Part shown: positions 35,918 through 46,539 of the stretch, piece after piece
How the letters are laid out: each line of letters opens with the position of its first letter
Position numbering within the stretch: the stretch's first letter is position 1
Assembly (NCBI GenBank): GCA_001600175.1
Contig: BCJC01000006.1
Location: 1,627,968 to 1,691,967, forward strand
Direction: 5' to 3'
DNA length: 64,000 nucleotides
Source of the DNA: Erythrobasidium yunnanense
Lineage: Eukaryota > Basidiomycota > Cystobasidiomycetes > Erythrobasidiales > Erythrobasidiaceae
Translations under genes and position numbers: made by a program
Notes under the pieces: model-generated
The model's input: the letters and a program-made list of their open reading frames with translations, nothing else
What the model was told of the DNA's origin: nothing
Database searches by the model: none

Positions 35918-37719
35918 CTACACAGACATCGTTTGCTGGTGCTGATGCTTGTGAGGGTGCACTGGAACTTTCACGCATGTTTGACCATTCGTAGCAGGGT
36001 AGTAGCCAGGTGCGCAGTCCATGATGACACAGCGTCCAGCTTGGCATCCTACACCGAGAGCGTGGGGGATTGCCGAGCAATCTTCTCCGGCACCAACAGA
36101 GGAACAACCACCACAGCTTTCGATCGAAGACTGTGTGTCAATGCACTCGTACCCGATGTTCCCTTTCTGGATCGCCAAAGTGATGTTCCTTTGTGAAAAT
36201 AGACCTCTGCTACCGCGCATTGCCTCCAAAGAGGCAGATCCTGCAATTGGGCAGGCCTGCTCTTCCCCTGGGCAGATTCTGTCGACTCCGTTTGACTTGC
36301 TTCTCTTGTGCAGTGCACGAGGTCGACCGCTTCCACTTAGGATACAGCAGTTGGCGTCTTTGATGTACCCACTGTTGCACTTCCAAGAACACTGCTCGTT
36401 CTTGCACTCTGCGTATCCGTTTCGAGGTGCGAAGCATCTGTTTCCGCCTAGAAGCGTGTAAGAGTATCAATGAGCCAATTCGGACGATTGCCATTGCCTG
36501 ACACTTACATCGTCCGCATTGTTCCGGAGTATCAACTCGGACGCATCGGCGGCTACTCTTGTCATAGTCGTAGCCAGCTATATTCAAGCCTTAGCAACAC
36601 ATCTACCTATGGACAGCTTTTGGGCCTTACCACCGCAAGTATAAATACAGACACCTCTTCGGCAGGTAGCATCGCCATTAGCTGGGTCCTTCAAGGAAAG
36701 ACGCAAGGGGGATTGGTAAACTAAATTATGGCAGCGCAAAGGCTTTGCTCACCTTGCATACCGTACCGGACGATCCACAGCAGTTGGGATTCTGGGTGGT
36801 CTCGATACAGCCATGTGCAGGCCCGCCGGCAAGGACAGATGAAAGCAGGCCATTAGTGAACAGATAGGTCTTGGACTGATAGCCATCGTTGCAGCTGTAG
36901 GCGCATCCGGTGGCGGTGCAGATAGCAACTCCGTTCTGAAGCCCGGTATACTTGGTTTCGCAATTTTCTGTCTGCAGCAAACATGATGTTGTCAGCGCCG
37001 GGAAATTACCAAAAGAAAGCCAACGGCCTACCAGGGATCCACCAAAAATAGGGCATCGCTTTTCCCCGTACCCAGTCGCTCTGCGTTCGCATTTGCGTGT
37101 GATGGAGTTCCATTCGTAGTTACGATCGCAGGTATACTTGCACACCCCAAAGTAACAGTCGGCAGCGCCATTTTCCGGATCAAAACATCGGGTTCCAGCC
37201 AAACCGCACACATCTTTTCTGTAGCGCGGCTCGCAGTCGTTGATCTTGGCGTTGTAGTCCGTGTCCGTGTTGCAGCTTACTCCGCACACACTGAGGAACG
37301 AGAAGTCAATATGTCTCGAAGCACATATGGGAGTGACACTCACCCCTGTGTGCAGGTAGCCTGCCCATTCGATTTTGGCGCAGGACACGCTCGTCCGCTG
37401 CTACCGCAAGACGACGGAAGATTTGGCTCACACTTGCCGGTTCTACTTAGAAAACAGTCCGAGTAGCAGGAAGTTTCGCAGCTGCCATTGTTGCATATAG
37501 CAAAGGCGTTGGGGTCACTGTTCCTGCAGGTGTTGAGACGAGTACCACTGACAGGTTGCAGTCGGAGGAGATTAGCTCAGTCCGAGCTCGAGACACGAGA
37601 AGTACAGCTTACCAGTTGGCGATATCGCTCAGGTATATCCTGGGAATAGTGCGCTTGTCCGCCGCGCTGGCAGCCACGGTAGCCACGAGCCATATGGATA
37701 GTAACAAGCCGCCGAGCAT
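35918..37719 (-). CDS. PriA-like Cys-rich secreted protein
   Basis: A signal peptide (MLGGLLLSIWLVATVAASAA) starts at 37719. Several Cys-rich modules follow in separate exons: NTCRNSDPNAFAICNNGSC, CGSSGRACP, KDVCGLAGTRCFDPENG, TENCETKY ... GCAYSCNDGY, RCVRVDTPEQCG, NRCFAPRNGYAECKNEQC. The C-terminal module, residues about 400-470, is the fungal PriA type: CPGEEQACPIAG, YECIDTQSSIESCGGC, DCSAIPHALGVGCQAGRC and APGYYPATNGQTC. Such proteins are secreted or wall-attached; Lentinula PriA was first linked to fruiting, and no activity is known. At least six introns are needed. The only gene between the two duplication copies, it looks intact. Confidence 0.75.
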
Positions 37720-39539
37720 CTCAGGTTCAGAAGCAGGAATGTATCGAAGGCTAAGGAGGAATTGCGCGAAAGAAACGGGAAGTGGGCGAAAGTATGAAGG
37801 AAGGGCAAGCTGTCCTCCATCATGTCTATATGAAGGTCTTTTTCGCCCACCCAAACGTAGGCTTCGCTTTCATTGCCCGCTAGCCTGGAGGGCCCGAAAC
37901 ATCCCTGGACCTGACTTCTACAGGCGCTTGCTCACATCTGGGTATATGGAGGCGTCAGGTTTCCTATCGGCACAGACGGGAGTCGTAAGCACTTTTGACA
38001 GGGTGAGTGACAACTGAAGCCTCCTTGTTTGTTGTTCGTCTCGCATATCGTTATAACAGCTACCATGGTTCAGCTATCGACAAAAGAGGTAGCAGGGGTC
38101 GGAAGTATAAGAGGACAATTGTGGTCGGTCTTGCCTAAAGGAGGATCGCTCATTCAGACTGGCCCCGGATGGCAAGGCGCATCTAGTGGTGGAAATAAAC
38201 TACTCGTTAATGGTACAAGCAGAGCTCAGTTTGGTGCGTCTGCATGATGAAGCAGGAAGCATTATTCGGATAACAATCCCATTGCTCGGTGAAATCTCTT
38301 TTTCGCCTTTGAATCTGCCAGGGTTTGAGCAATGGTGTATATACAGGAGTAGTAATTAGTGTGATTTGCATGCCTCATTCTTGTGTTATCAAATACCATC
38401 CGGTGCCAGGAAAGCAATAGACTGACATAACATAACACGGAGGCTGGCCAGAAGCACGTTCAGATGGAAGAGCTACTCTACCTCATGGCAGCGGACATAG
38501 TTAATATGCATGTTTATAAAGAACACAGACCCTCAAGCCGATTGAGCATTGAAGTGTACTCCTTTTGGCCGGTAAGCGCTACGTCTTCCTGAATATAATG
38601 CTTTCTGTATAACGATACGATACAAGAATGTTTTAAGAGGTGTATAAGTCTAATATTTGGTTTGCGGGAGGGCGTTCGATATGGTGCGCAATTCAAGCAA
38701 ATAAGCGTAACAGAGCATAAGTATGTCTATTACTCCGCTCAATGTATACATATATGAATTTTGACAACGGCTACTTCGCTCAATTTAACGCAGGAGACAC
38801 TGTAGACAGCTGAGGACCGCCTTCTGTGTGTTAGCGAGCGGCCTGCTTGTCCTGAAATGCTTCCGCGCAGAGATGAGGGCCTGTTACCAACCCGGACCTA
38901 GCTGACTCCGGCGAGATCCTCCTCACCTGGCTTATTAGCACATATGCACCTTGATCCGTGGAAAATAAGTATATGTATATGCAGATTTAGGGCGACCAAA
39001 AGTATATGCATATACACTTTGTGAATTAGCGGATGGTGTCGACGGCAGGCTCTTCCGAGGCTTTCTGAGTCTCCACGTTTATCGGGCCATATGAGCGCAG
39101 ACGCGACCAGTCACCCAAATGGCGAAGATCCCTGTCTTCCTGTCAGGTGGTCCGAGCTGATGTATCGTCAGTTCAGGTGATATGCTGATTTTTTTAACGC
39201 CGTTATGATGGCTGCAGGGAAATGACTGCTGAACAAGGATGAAGGAAGAGCTAGAGGAGTATGCGTATGAGGAGATGGGGAAGTCGCCTGCACGGCTTGG
39301 CCTCTAGATGATTTTTGGCTGAAGAAATACGACTCCATCGGTCCAGAGCTATGGATCGCAGCGTGTGGATACACTACAGCTATCCTGCGACTCTCGTAGT
39401 CGTCCTGGAGTCAGTAAGACGGTCAGCGAATATTGGCGATATATGTGTATATAGCTTTAGTGAGAAGACATACATATACCTTCACCTGCTATTAAATGCC
39501 GACTCGGCGCGCCATAGTTCGACCCTGGAAAGGCTATAA
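37720..39539. other. Gene-poor, AT-rich stretch
   Basis: No gene supported; short open frames (38029-38247, 38514-38696) have no features. Two tatatg-rich sites lie at 38970-39015, one the 14-base palindrome gtatatgcatatac. A similar tata-rich stretch is at 39440-39480. With the transposon relic to the right, this may be old transposon or decayed repeat DNA. Confidence 0.45.
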
Positions 39540-40278
39540 CTCTTCCGCGACGTAGGCCTCTTCAGTCAACTGTGAAAGGAAGTATAAGGATGCTGTCAAA
39601 GATGTCATTGGAATGGAAGAGTCAGTAAGCAAGGAAGTGTGACTCGGGATGTACATGGGGGCGCGTAAAGAGGCATTCAACGCGAGTTGGGTCATGTCAG
39701 CATGGGTTACGGCCGGCTTATACCCTCTCAATGCACTTGCTATACCTATAGTAGGTAAGTGGATGAAGGACAAGGAAATTGCGAGCGGTAGCAGCACCCA
39801 AGAGCCAGCCGGATCACTGTCCCCGGTCAGAGGTGTCGAGGAGGAATTGACGGCCGCAAAGCTGTTTTGGACAATCCGAGCTCTTTTTCAAACAGTAGTA
39901 AGCGTGCTGCATAGTGGCTATCAAAGTCAGCGAGTCTCGTGGGATTTTGAACAGCAATTTGCAGAAGGAGAACGTCAAGCTGCGCCTGGCTAGGCGGAAG
40001 AAGAAGAGCGGCGGCCAAACAATCGAAATAAGTTCATTGATAATGATGTAGCAGCTGAAGAGGGGTCATTCTTCCTTTGCACCGAAGCAGAGAAAGAGAA
40101 GAGGCATGGAGTCCGAGAGGAGAGAGCTCGTCTTGTAGAGCGGGCCAGCGTTCTAGGACACTCCAAGCCGACATTCCTTCGTAACTTGTCAGCTTCTGGT
40201 TGGATTGATTCACACAAAGCAGCCGTAGATGCCATCAAGCTCGTCGAAGCAACCCAATGCGGCCCGGAAATCTTATAA
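39540..40278 (+). mobile_element. Relic of a pogo-like DNA transposon
   Basis: The frame holding ATG 39649 reads like the C-terminal part of a fungal pogo/Fot1-type DDE transposase: YKDAVKDVIGMEESVSKEV, then ARKEAFNASWVMSAWVTAGL followed by YPLNALA, matching the usual AR..AF....I.SGW..TGL.PFNP block after the last catalytic Asp. The frame continues past a TAG near 39991 to PEIL before 40278, with two or three stops in all. The catalytic DDE core, DNA-binding domain and terminal repeats were not found. A degraded 3' fragment of a DNA transposon. Confidence 0.55.
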
Positions 40279-40879
40279 ACGACAAGGACGTCGACCCAAA
40301 TGTCGGAAAGATGGATCCTAGTGTTGATGGATAGTATAGTAACTGTTGAATTGGCTCGAGCTGTCATACTTTGCCGTAAAAATGATCATTTGCGTTTCCG
40401 GTCAAATTTGCACATCAGGCTAGAGGCGGTATGCTTATTATCTGCCACCAATATCGACGGTTTTTACCTGCATGCAACCCAAAAGACGGTGAAGAACGAC
40501 CCTAACATCAGCGTGTGTGGGCACTATGGCAATTGGGCAACCTCCTCAATTGCACGGTTGCAGCGTCTTCAAATTAAGATAAGGAAGAAATAATAGATAC
40601 ACCGTGTGGTAGTCAGAGAAAAGATTGCAGAAAAGAATGAAGAAAAGAATGAAGAAATCCCCTGCTCGCGGGAACTAAAATGCAATGAATGAACAGTAGC
40701 AAGCCTGCGTCTTTTGCTGTGTTCCGGGTACCTGGTACCTAAGACCCTTGTGTGCGAGGAAACGATATGTCTAAAACTGAATGCGATAGCGAAAAAGGAC
40801 CATCGAGACTGCCCTGCGATAGTCATCCGTATAGATGTTGAGAACAGTGTACTTGCTTGCTGGAAGGAGGGGAAATAGG

Positions 40880-42138
40880 CTACTGGCTAGCAGGCGCTTC
40901 GACTGTGAACGCGTCGATTCTGAACATGGTCGAGTTTATCGATGTTGTCTTTCCGAGGACTGTGAGTAATACATGTGCATCAGTACTGTTCCCCTTGCAA
41001 GCAAGCAAAGAGAAGAGTAAGAGCGGAGTGGACTTACTAGTCGTACCATTCCCACACGCGCTCCCTCCACTCGATGCATTCTGGAACGACAATACCAGTG
41101 CGTCCGTACTAAAATTCGTCGATAATGGCGTCTGTGCCATAGCGAACACCACACTTCCACCCATGCTTTCCGGCAATGCGAAAGAGTACGTAGCTGAGAG
41201 AAGCGTCTCTTCTGGGGCAGAAGAGTTGGAAGATGTCGTGTTGGAGAGCCCGAAGAGGACACTGCCGAAGGGTAGGATGGTAGCGTTCAATGATCCACGG
41301 ATATGACCGCCCACGATGTTGCGCGATAGAACAGAGCCGTCGGAACCGGTCTCGTTGCCGAGGCTGATGAAGGAGGTCTGCGAGAAATACGCGATACATC
41401 AGCTGCTGATGTAGAAGGAAGAATAAGTAGAGGACCCACGAGAAGATACTCTGCACTGATCGTGGCAGTTGAGGGAGCGGCGCTGCTTGACGACGAGGAG
41501 GATGTAGCGGTGGCAGCAGGAGGGGTGGTAGGGACCGTCGATGTCGAAGTAGACGTGACATCCAGGAATGATGTAACTTTGACAGTCTTTACGAAGCCTG
41601 ATGTTGACGATGCTGGTGGTGCTGGAGGTTTTGTGCTTGATGAAGTGGTGGTAGTTGGAGCGGGAGGGATGACCGTGACTGCGTCATCTGTAGTAGCTAC
41701 AGCAGCTGCTGCTGCTGCTCCTGATAAACAGTTTGCAGCATCTGGAAGAGGTGCCATGACTGATCTATCCAGATTGAGGTCTTTGCCCTGACCATCCGAC
41801 AAGAATCCAAACACAGCAAACTCTGTATCTTCTTTGAGCTTGATCTGTATATTTGAACTAGCAGCATCCTTTGCTGTTATTCCATTGATAGTCTGCAATG
41901 GAGTAACTCTCTCAAGAACATCTGCCAAGTTGACGATGCCTGATCCTACTGCATCGGCATCTTGAGGGGATAGGAATAGGAGTGTTTTGGAACCAGTGTC
42001 GTCTGTGTCGAAGAAGAAGAAGGTGCTCTCTTCGCATTGATGGAGCGAGCCTGGGATGGTACCGCGCATGTTGGACAAGGTCGCTTGGACGAGGGAGGCC
42101 GTCAAGGCAGAAGCTGCGAGGAGGGACTTGACCAGCAT
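40880..42138 (-). CDS. Ser/Thr-rich secreted protein
   Basis: Exons 42138-41440, 41377-41038 and 40959-40880 give 372 residues. A signal peptide (MLVKSLLAASALTASLVQAT) is followed by a globular first domain (FLSPQDADAVGSGIVNLADV, FAVFGFLSDGQGKDLNL, CLSGAAA), a Thr/Ser/Pro-rich stalk likely to be O-glycosylated (TVIPPAPTTTTSSSTKPPAP), and a second domain (IRGSLNATILPFGSVLFGLS, SMGGSVVFAMAQTPLS) with many N-glycosylation sites, ending FTVEAPASQ. No family recognised. No C-terminal GPI-type hydrophobic tail is seen. It is divergent from VMA21, about 510 bases apart; the same pair is present in the decayed left copy. Confidence 0.75.
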
Positions 42139-42646
42139 GGTGAACTGTCTGATGGAAAGGAGTGTTGGATGTGAAATGAAAGTGTTATAGCTCGACGACC
42201 AGCGAAGAGAAGTGACTGAAACGAATAGGACGAAGGAAGAGAGAGCGACGCGCTTTGATCCTGGCAACAGAGGCAGAGGCAGGGTTTGGCAGAGATTGGA
42301 AGACCAAAGTGGAAATGGAAGAAGCTGATATACTCTGCAACCATTTACTTATTAGCTAGCTGCAACTTCACAGCCAATGCTCTCACTCGGCATGCCGGAG
42401 CGAAGTTCTTGCGTGTAGAGAGCATGCCTGGGAATCAGGGACGCGATAGGACGAGGAACAAGGCACTATACTTGATACTACATCGTCCTTTGCATAGAAT
42501 ACTGCCATCCATGTTTTCAAAGCTAGATCTATCCCCGGTAGTCGTGTCATGCGTGTTTTGTATCGGCCAATTCAGATGAGATCTAGGTAGCATAAAGTCT
42601 AGAGCACTCTCTCCTCTATTCTACTATACCATACAGACTAGACGCA

Positions 42647-43092
42647 ATGAGCGCAAGTAGTGTTCAAAAAATAACGCCAGCTGGTAGTAGCAATGCGAGT
42701 GCGACTTCGCTGGATTCGCAGAGGTGGGCAGCCAGTAGTTCAACACAGACTGTCCTCTGATGCGAGTATGTTCGCAGCCAATCTGCCCTCATCAAGCTCA
42801 TCTTCTTCACCCTCGCTATGGTCCTCGCGCCCATATCGACCTACTTTCTCACATTGAAGCACATATGGGGTGGTAAGATGACGTTCATTCGAAGAAGAAG
42901 CATGATAGTATACTGATTCTATTGTCATGGACAGCCCAAAACACAACATACGCAGCGGTGTCGGCTGCAATCACAGCCAACCTCGTCGTGTTCGCATACA
43001 TCATCACGGCTTTGAGAGAAGATATGGGTAGCAGTAACAGCGACAGTGATAAGAGCACGAGTAAACCTATAGCAGAAAAGAAGAAGCAGTAG
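42647..43092 (+). CDS. VMA21: V-ATPase assembly factor Vma21
   Basis: Exons 42647-42723, 42778-42872 and 42935-43092 give 109 residues. Two membrane helices, SALIKLIFFTLAMVLAPIST and SAAITANLVVFAYIITAL, flank a short lumenal loop (KHIWGAQNTTYAA). The tail is Ser/Asp/Lys-rich and ends AEKKKQ, a dilysine-like form of the ER retrieval signal seen as KKED in yeast. Vma21 escorts assembly of the V0 sector in the ER. Length and layout match the family. The decayed copy at 35341 makes this the only functional VMA21 in the window. Confidence 0.9.
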
Positions 43093-43692
43093 CCAAGGCC
43101 ATGCAGAATTGAAGTCGCTGAACACACTCAGACCCCTCCTTGTATGATGCTAAGGCTGTGAAGCCCGCGTCACTTCTCTTCTCCAACCTCTCTCTTCCTC
43201 ATACCACTGTGCCTCATGTTTGCACTGTGTTACTGCTTGTATGAGCATCAAACGACTCCTACAGAAGAAGATCGACTCTACCGGGCAGCGAATATTTCTC
43301 ACCGGGATATCAAGCTGAAGAGCAACAGACACAGCCATCGACCTCGTCTCTTCTTCCGGTTTGCCTGCTAGCAAATCCCGCTGGACCAAGCAGCTTTCCC
43401 GACTGTATTCTACGCTCTTATTTCGACTTCTGGGCGTCACACTGCCGCGATGGCGCACCGGACCTTCAGTGCATAGCTGTCTCGGCTTCTGTTTCCTGGC
43501 TTCAGCAACGCCCAGAGCTCGACAAGAGCCTGGAGTTGCGGTCGTCTCCTGCAGGGCCCGTTAGACGCGATGCACCCCTGCTAACTGCGAAAGCCTACGC
43601 CCATTTGTGCCAGACAAACAAACAAACAATATCTACCTCTGCATTATTGATTTTCGCTTCTTCGTCATCCCAACTGCCATTTCCTTTATACC
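43093..43692. other. Intergenic
   Basis: An open frame on the minus strand (43150-43458) has no signal or motif and is not called. Nothing else is supported. It is the VMA21 3' side and the promoter of the next gene. Confidence 0.4.
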
Positions 43693-44291
43693 ATGCACTT
43701 CCCACGCTTTTTAGCCCTGCTTTTGCTGCCTTGTGTCTTGCTATTCTCACCAGCAGCTGCTAGCGCTGTACAACCTGCGCATCTTCTACTCAGAGGTGAG
43801 CTTATCTCCAGCACCACCAAAATTAGTAGTGCAGACCGGGCACGCAAATTCATACAAGCCAGACAATTCAAGTATGGTTCGAAAACTCACAAGAGACGCG
43901 AAGTGTCCGAGAGTTGCCCTGCATAAGCTGATCCGCCATCAGCAGCGCCGACGATGTCTCTGACCCGCCTGTGAATTTTCGTCCAGATTGCCGGTGCCGA
44001 CATTGGGATGCATCGGCTGTACGACGTGTAAAGGTGAATAAAAGCTTTCACTGATACTTTCTTATCGGCATGCTAATTTCGACTCTGTTTCGTATAGACC
44101 AAGCCGTTCCATACTGCGCTTCGCCATCCAACGATGAGCAGAAATGTGGAATTTGCACATCAGACTTGAAGCAATGCGAGAAAGGTGCTCTTTGCACTAA
44201 TGGAGTCTGCTCCAACACCTGCATCACACCCGGCACCTTGGACTTCAAGCTGGCGAATGCTGTCCGAAAACTCGATGCTCAGTACCACTAA
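43693..44291 (+). CDS. Small secreted Cys-rich protein
   Basis: A strong signal peptide (MHFPRFLALLLLPCVLLFSP) begins at 43693. After a linker, two exons (about 43987-44033 and 44098-44291) carry a dense Cys pattern: GCIGCTTCKDQAVPYC, QKCGICTSDLKQCEKGALC, NGVCSNTCITPGT, ending KLDAQYH. The splice between the signal exon and the first Cys exon is unresolved; several donors between 43795 and 43960 are possible. No family recognised; the size and Cys content are effector-like or wall-protein-like. The stop at 44291 may instead lie inside an intron that leads to the segments at 44340-45263. Confidence 0.5.
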
Positions 44292-44304
44292 GCCCTCCTA
44301 GCTC

Positions 44305-45263
44305 ATGCTGACTGATTGGTGTCTCGGATTTACGCAAGTGGTGCTACAAACCTTCAATACATGCAATGCCCGCTCACTCCGGCCGATGGACCGGGATGTA
44401 CCCTCTCGATCGTTACTACCAACCTGGCACCAGACGGGTTGGGAGCCGGGTTCGTCTTCTGTCAATACAGTTGCTTCAACCCGCAACAAACTGCAGTCGG
44501 CACGTTGTAGGTGGTCACTTTCTAACCTGCTGCCCTTGACTAGGCTTGTTTGCATGCCGCTTGCTGACTACTTGCGTCGCGGGTAAGGTTCAAGACTCTG
44601 CTACCCCCCGGGATCCACCGGTGTGTAACATATTCTGCGTACATAGCCGTTTTGGCAGAGCTAATAAGTAAACCAGGCGAACATCTTTTTCAACAGAACA
44701 TTGGCTTGGTTGCACACGGTATTGAGTGCGACGCACGTATTGTTCGTTCCAGCACTACGTATGCCTACTATATCCGCAGCCGGTATTGTTCGTTTGACCG
44801 AGTGCTCACATTTGGAATACATGCAGTGGTTCGGCGTGCGGCACATCAACCTCCTGTCCACGTACGAGAGTTGGATGGTGAGCAACTTGAATTGGAAAGC
44901 GGCGAGGCAAGCCCTACCTGCATTGGGACAAGCGAGCTAGGCAATCGATGGATGCTTACCTTCTGTCTGTACTAGATCAGTAAACGCACGAGTCAGGGGG
45001 GCACCTATACGTATGCTATGTATTGCTTCTATAAGACCCCCGGAAGCCCAAGTGTCCTGCTTTGTCATTGGAACCAGGCAACCGGAAACCCTACCGTTCC
45101 TTCTTATGGCTACGATCAAGACTCGAAGCCCCTCACCGAGCTCACGATAGCTGCCGCATGCGGTTCCCACCTGGGTATCGCTATGAACTCTTACTGCTTG
45201 GATGAAGCTCCAACTTCCACTGGATCCCTCTGCCAACGAAGTCCCAAAGGATGTGCTGCTTAG
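44305..45263 (+). CDS. Cys-containing secreted-type segments, model unresolved
   Basis: Two stretches read as coding: about 44336-44510 (ATNLQYMQCPLTPADGPGC, GAGFVFCQYSCFNPQQ) and about 44955-45263 (YAMYCFYKTPGSPSVLLCHW, AAACGSHLGIAMNSYCLDE, ending SPKGCAA). They share a FxxCxYxxF-like core and spacing, as if from repeated modules. No signal peptide belongs to them, so they may be 3' exons of the gene at 43693 or a separate damaged gene. The segment 44640-44940 between them is open in several frames but shows no convincing product. Confidence 0.35.
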
Positions 45264-45863
45264 CGCGCCGTCCTAAAGCGGGACGTACATCCAGCGGTAA
45301 ACGGGCATCGGAACGCGCGTACGATAGGGCTTATACCCGAATCCCAAATTCACTGTCATTACTTCGCGCAGTATGCCATGCTTTAGTGGGTTTTTAATCT
45401 GCGATTCCTGTGTCCTTTAGACGCGTTGGTTCCCGACAGTAGTAGTTGTAATCCTTGCAATCTATTGCTATCGCACTTTTTCAATGCCCGTCTCGTTCTG
45501 CAATGAGAGCAACGAGAGCCAAGGCTCGGGTTCGGTCCAACTCGTTGTTCTTCATCAGCTTGCAACCCACCTGCGTTCTTTCTTCTCATTACTGCGAGAC
45601 AGCTGGTTCTGTCCTTGTCTTTCGTACTTCCCCCATTCGCAGAGTATCGCATCAGCCCGGACTTCTTTCACATCAGTATCATTCAGCATCACATTGCATC
45701 TATACTTCATATAGCATCTACGCCTCCTCGCTTGCAGGGGAAAGCGACGACGACTCTGTGACAGCAACGCGACGGGATAGTTACGAGAGAATACTCGGAG
45801 GCTTTTGTACACCGACTTCAAGGACTGTCACATACAGTGCTGCTCGACAGATTCTGTAAAGCA
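45264..45863. other. Intergenic
   Basis: No exon supported. It is pyrimidine-rich at 45560-45730. It lies upstream of the signal peptide of the DUF1996 relic. Confidence 0.4.
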
Positions 45864-46440
45864 ATGCGAGCCAAGGTCCTTTTCCTCTCTTTGGCCTTCA
45901 TCCTCCTTGCGATCCATGCGGCCCAAGCAGCTTCTTCAGATGCTCCCAGGCAGCTTCTTAAGAAAGGCCAACATGAAGTAGCTACTACTACCTGTACGTC
46001 GCTGGGCGCTTTGGCTTCATTGGCTGGGTGAGATCCTGATTTGTTGCCTACCGACCTTTGTGTCCTTGCGAAACAGCATCTCGCGTATCTAAAGCTATGA
46101 TACGACAACATCTGCCGTTCTTCCACTAAATCCCAAGTCAAATGCCTAGATGGCTCTCCGTACCTTGGCCCAAACCATCCTTGTTCCCTACCCATTCAAT
46201 GCAAGTTGGCCCTATGCCTCAGGCTTGAACTATTCACAATACCCGCGCGTCCAACTACAGCCAAAGTTACATCTCGAAGGAACCGCGATAACCTGGAACA
46301 TGTCAATATATTCCCTTGTGGCTCGGCGATCAGGGCAATATCATCCTATGTCAAGGGGACCATGTTCTATGGCGACCTGCATCAGTCGTGTTATCGATGC
46401 ATCCGGTCTGACGCCTAATAAGCTTACCAGAACTCGATGA
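45864..46440 (+). pseudogene. Third DUF1996 gene, truncated and broken
   Basis: A signal peptide (MRAKVLFLSLAFILLAIHAA) is intact. Further on are DUF1996 blocks matching the other two copies: KCLDGSPYLGPNHPCSLP in one frame, then PYASGLNYSQYPRVQLQPKL in another, and GTMFYGDLHQSC in a third. The homology stops before the FYYLMSHW, CWDG and FFNGWD motifs. At least two frame changes and loss of the 3' half make it a relic of the same gene family. Confidence 0.65.
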
Positions 46441-46539
46441 CGCGTCTATACATCTTCCCAGAACTGAAGGTTCGCCGAGATAGCTGCTGTGCAATGTCGC
46501 ACTGCAGATCTTCTGGGATGTGTGGACCGGTAGATGCGC

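Larger units (their letters stand above)
40583..43105. repeat. Right copy of the segmental duplication
   Basis: The direct partner of 33262-35860. It carries an apparently intact Ser/Thr-rich secreted protein gene and an intact VMA21. This copy lacks the poly-G run of the left copy. Divergence is clear but moderate, with long stretches still nearly identical (for example the exon encoding LADVLERVTPLQ). Confidence 0.85.

Noticed and set aside
39515-39545. Possible tRNA T-arm (tagttcgaccctgg)
   Set aside because: No matching cloverleaf upstream.
33200-43200. LTR element as the cause of the long direct repeat
   Set aside because: The repeated blocks contain host genes (VMA21 and a secreted protein), with no gag or pol-like frames between them.
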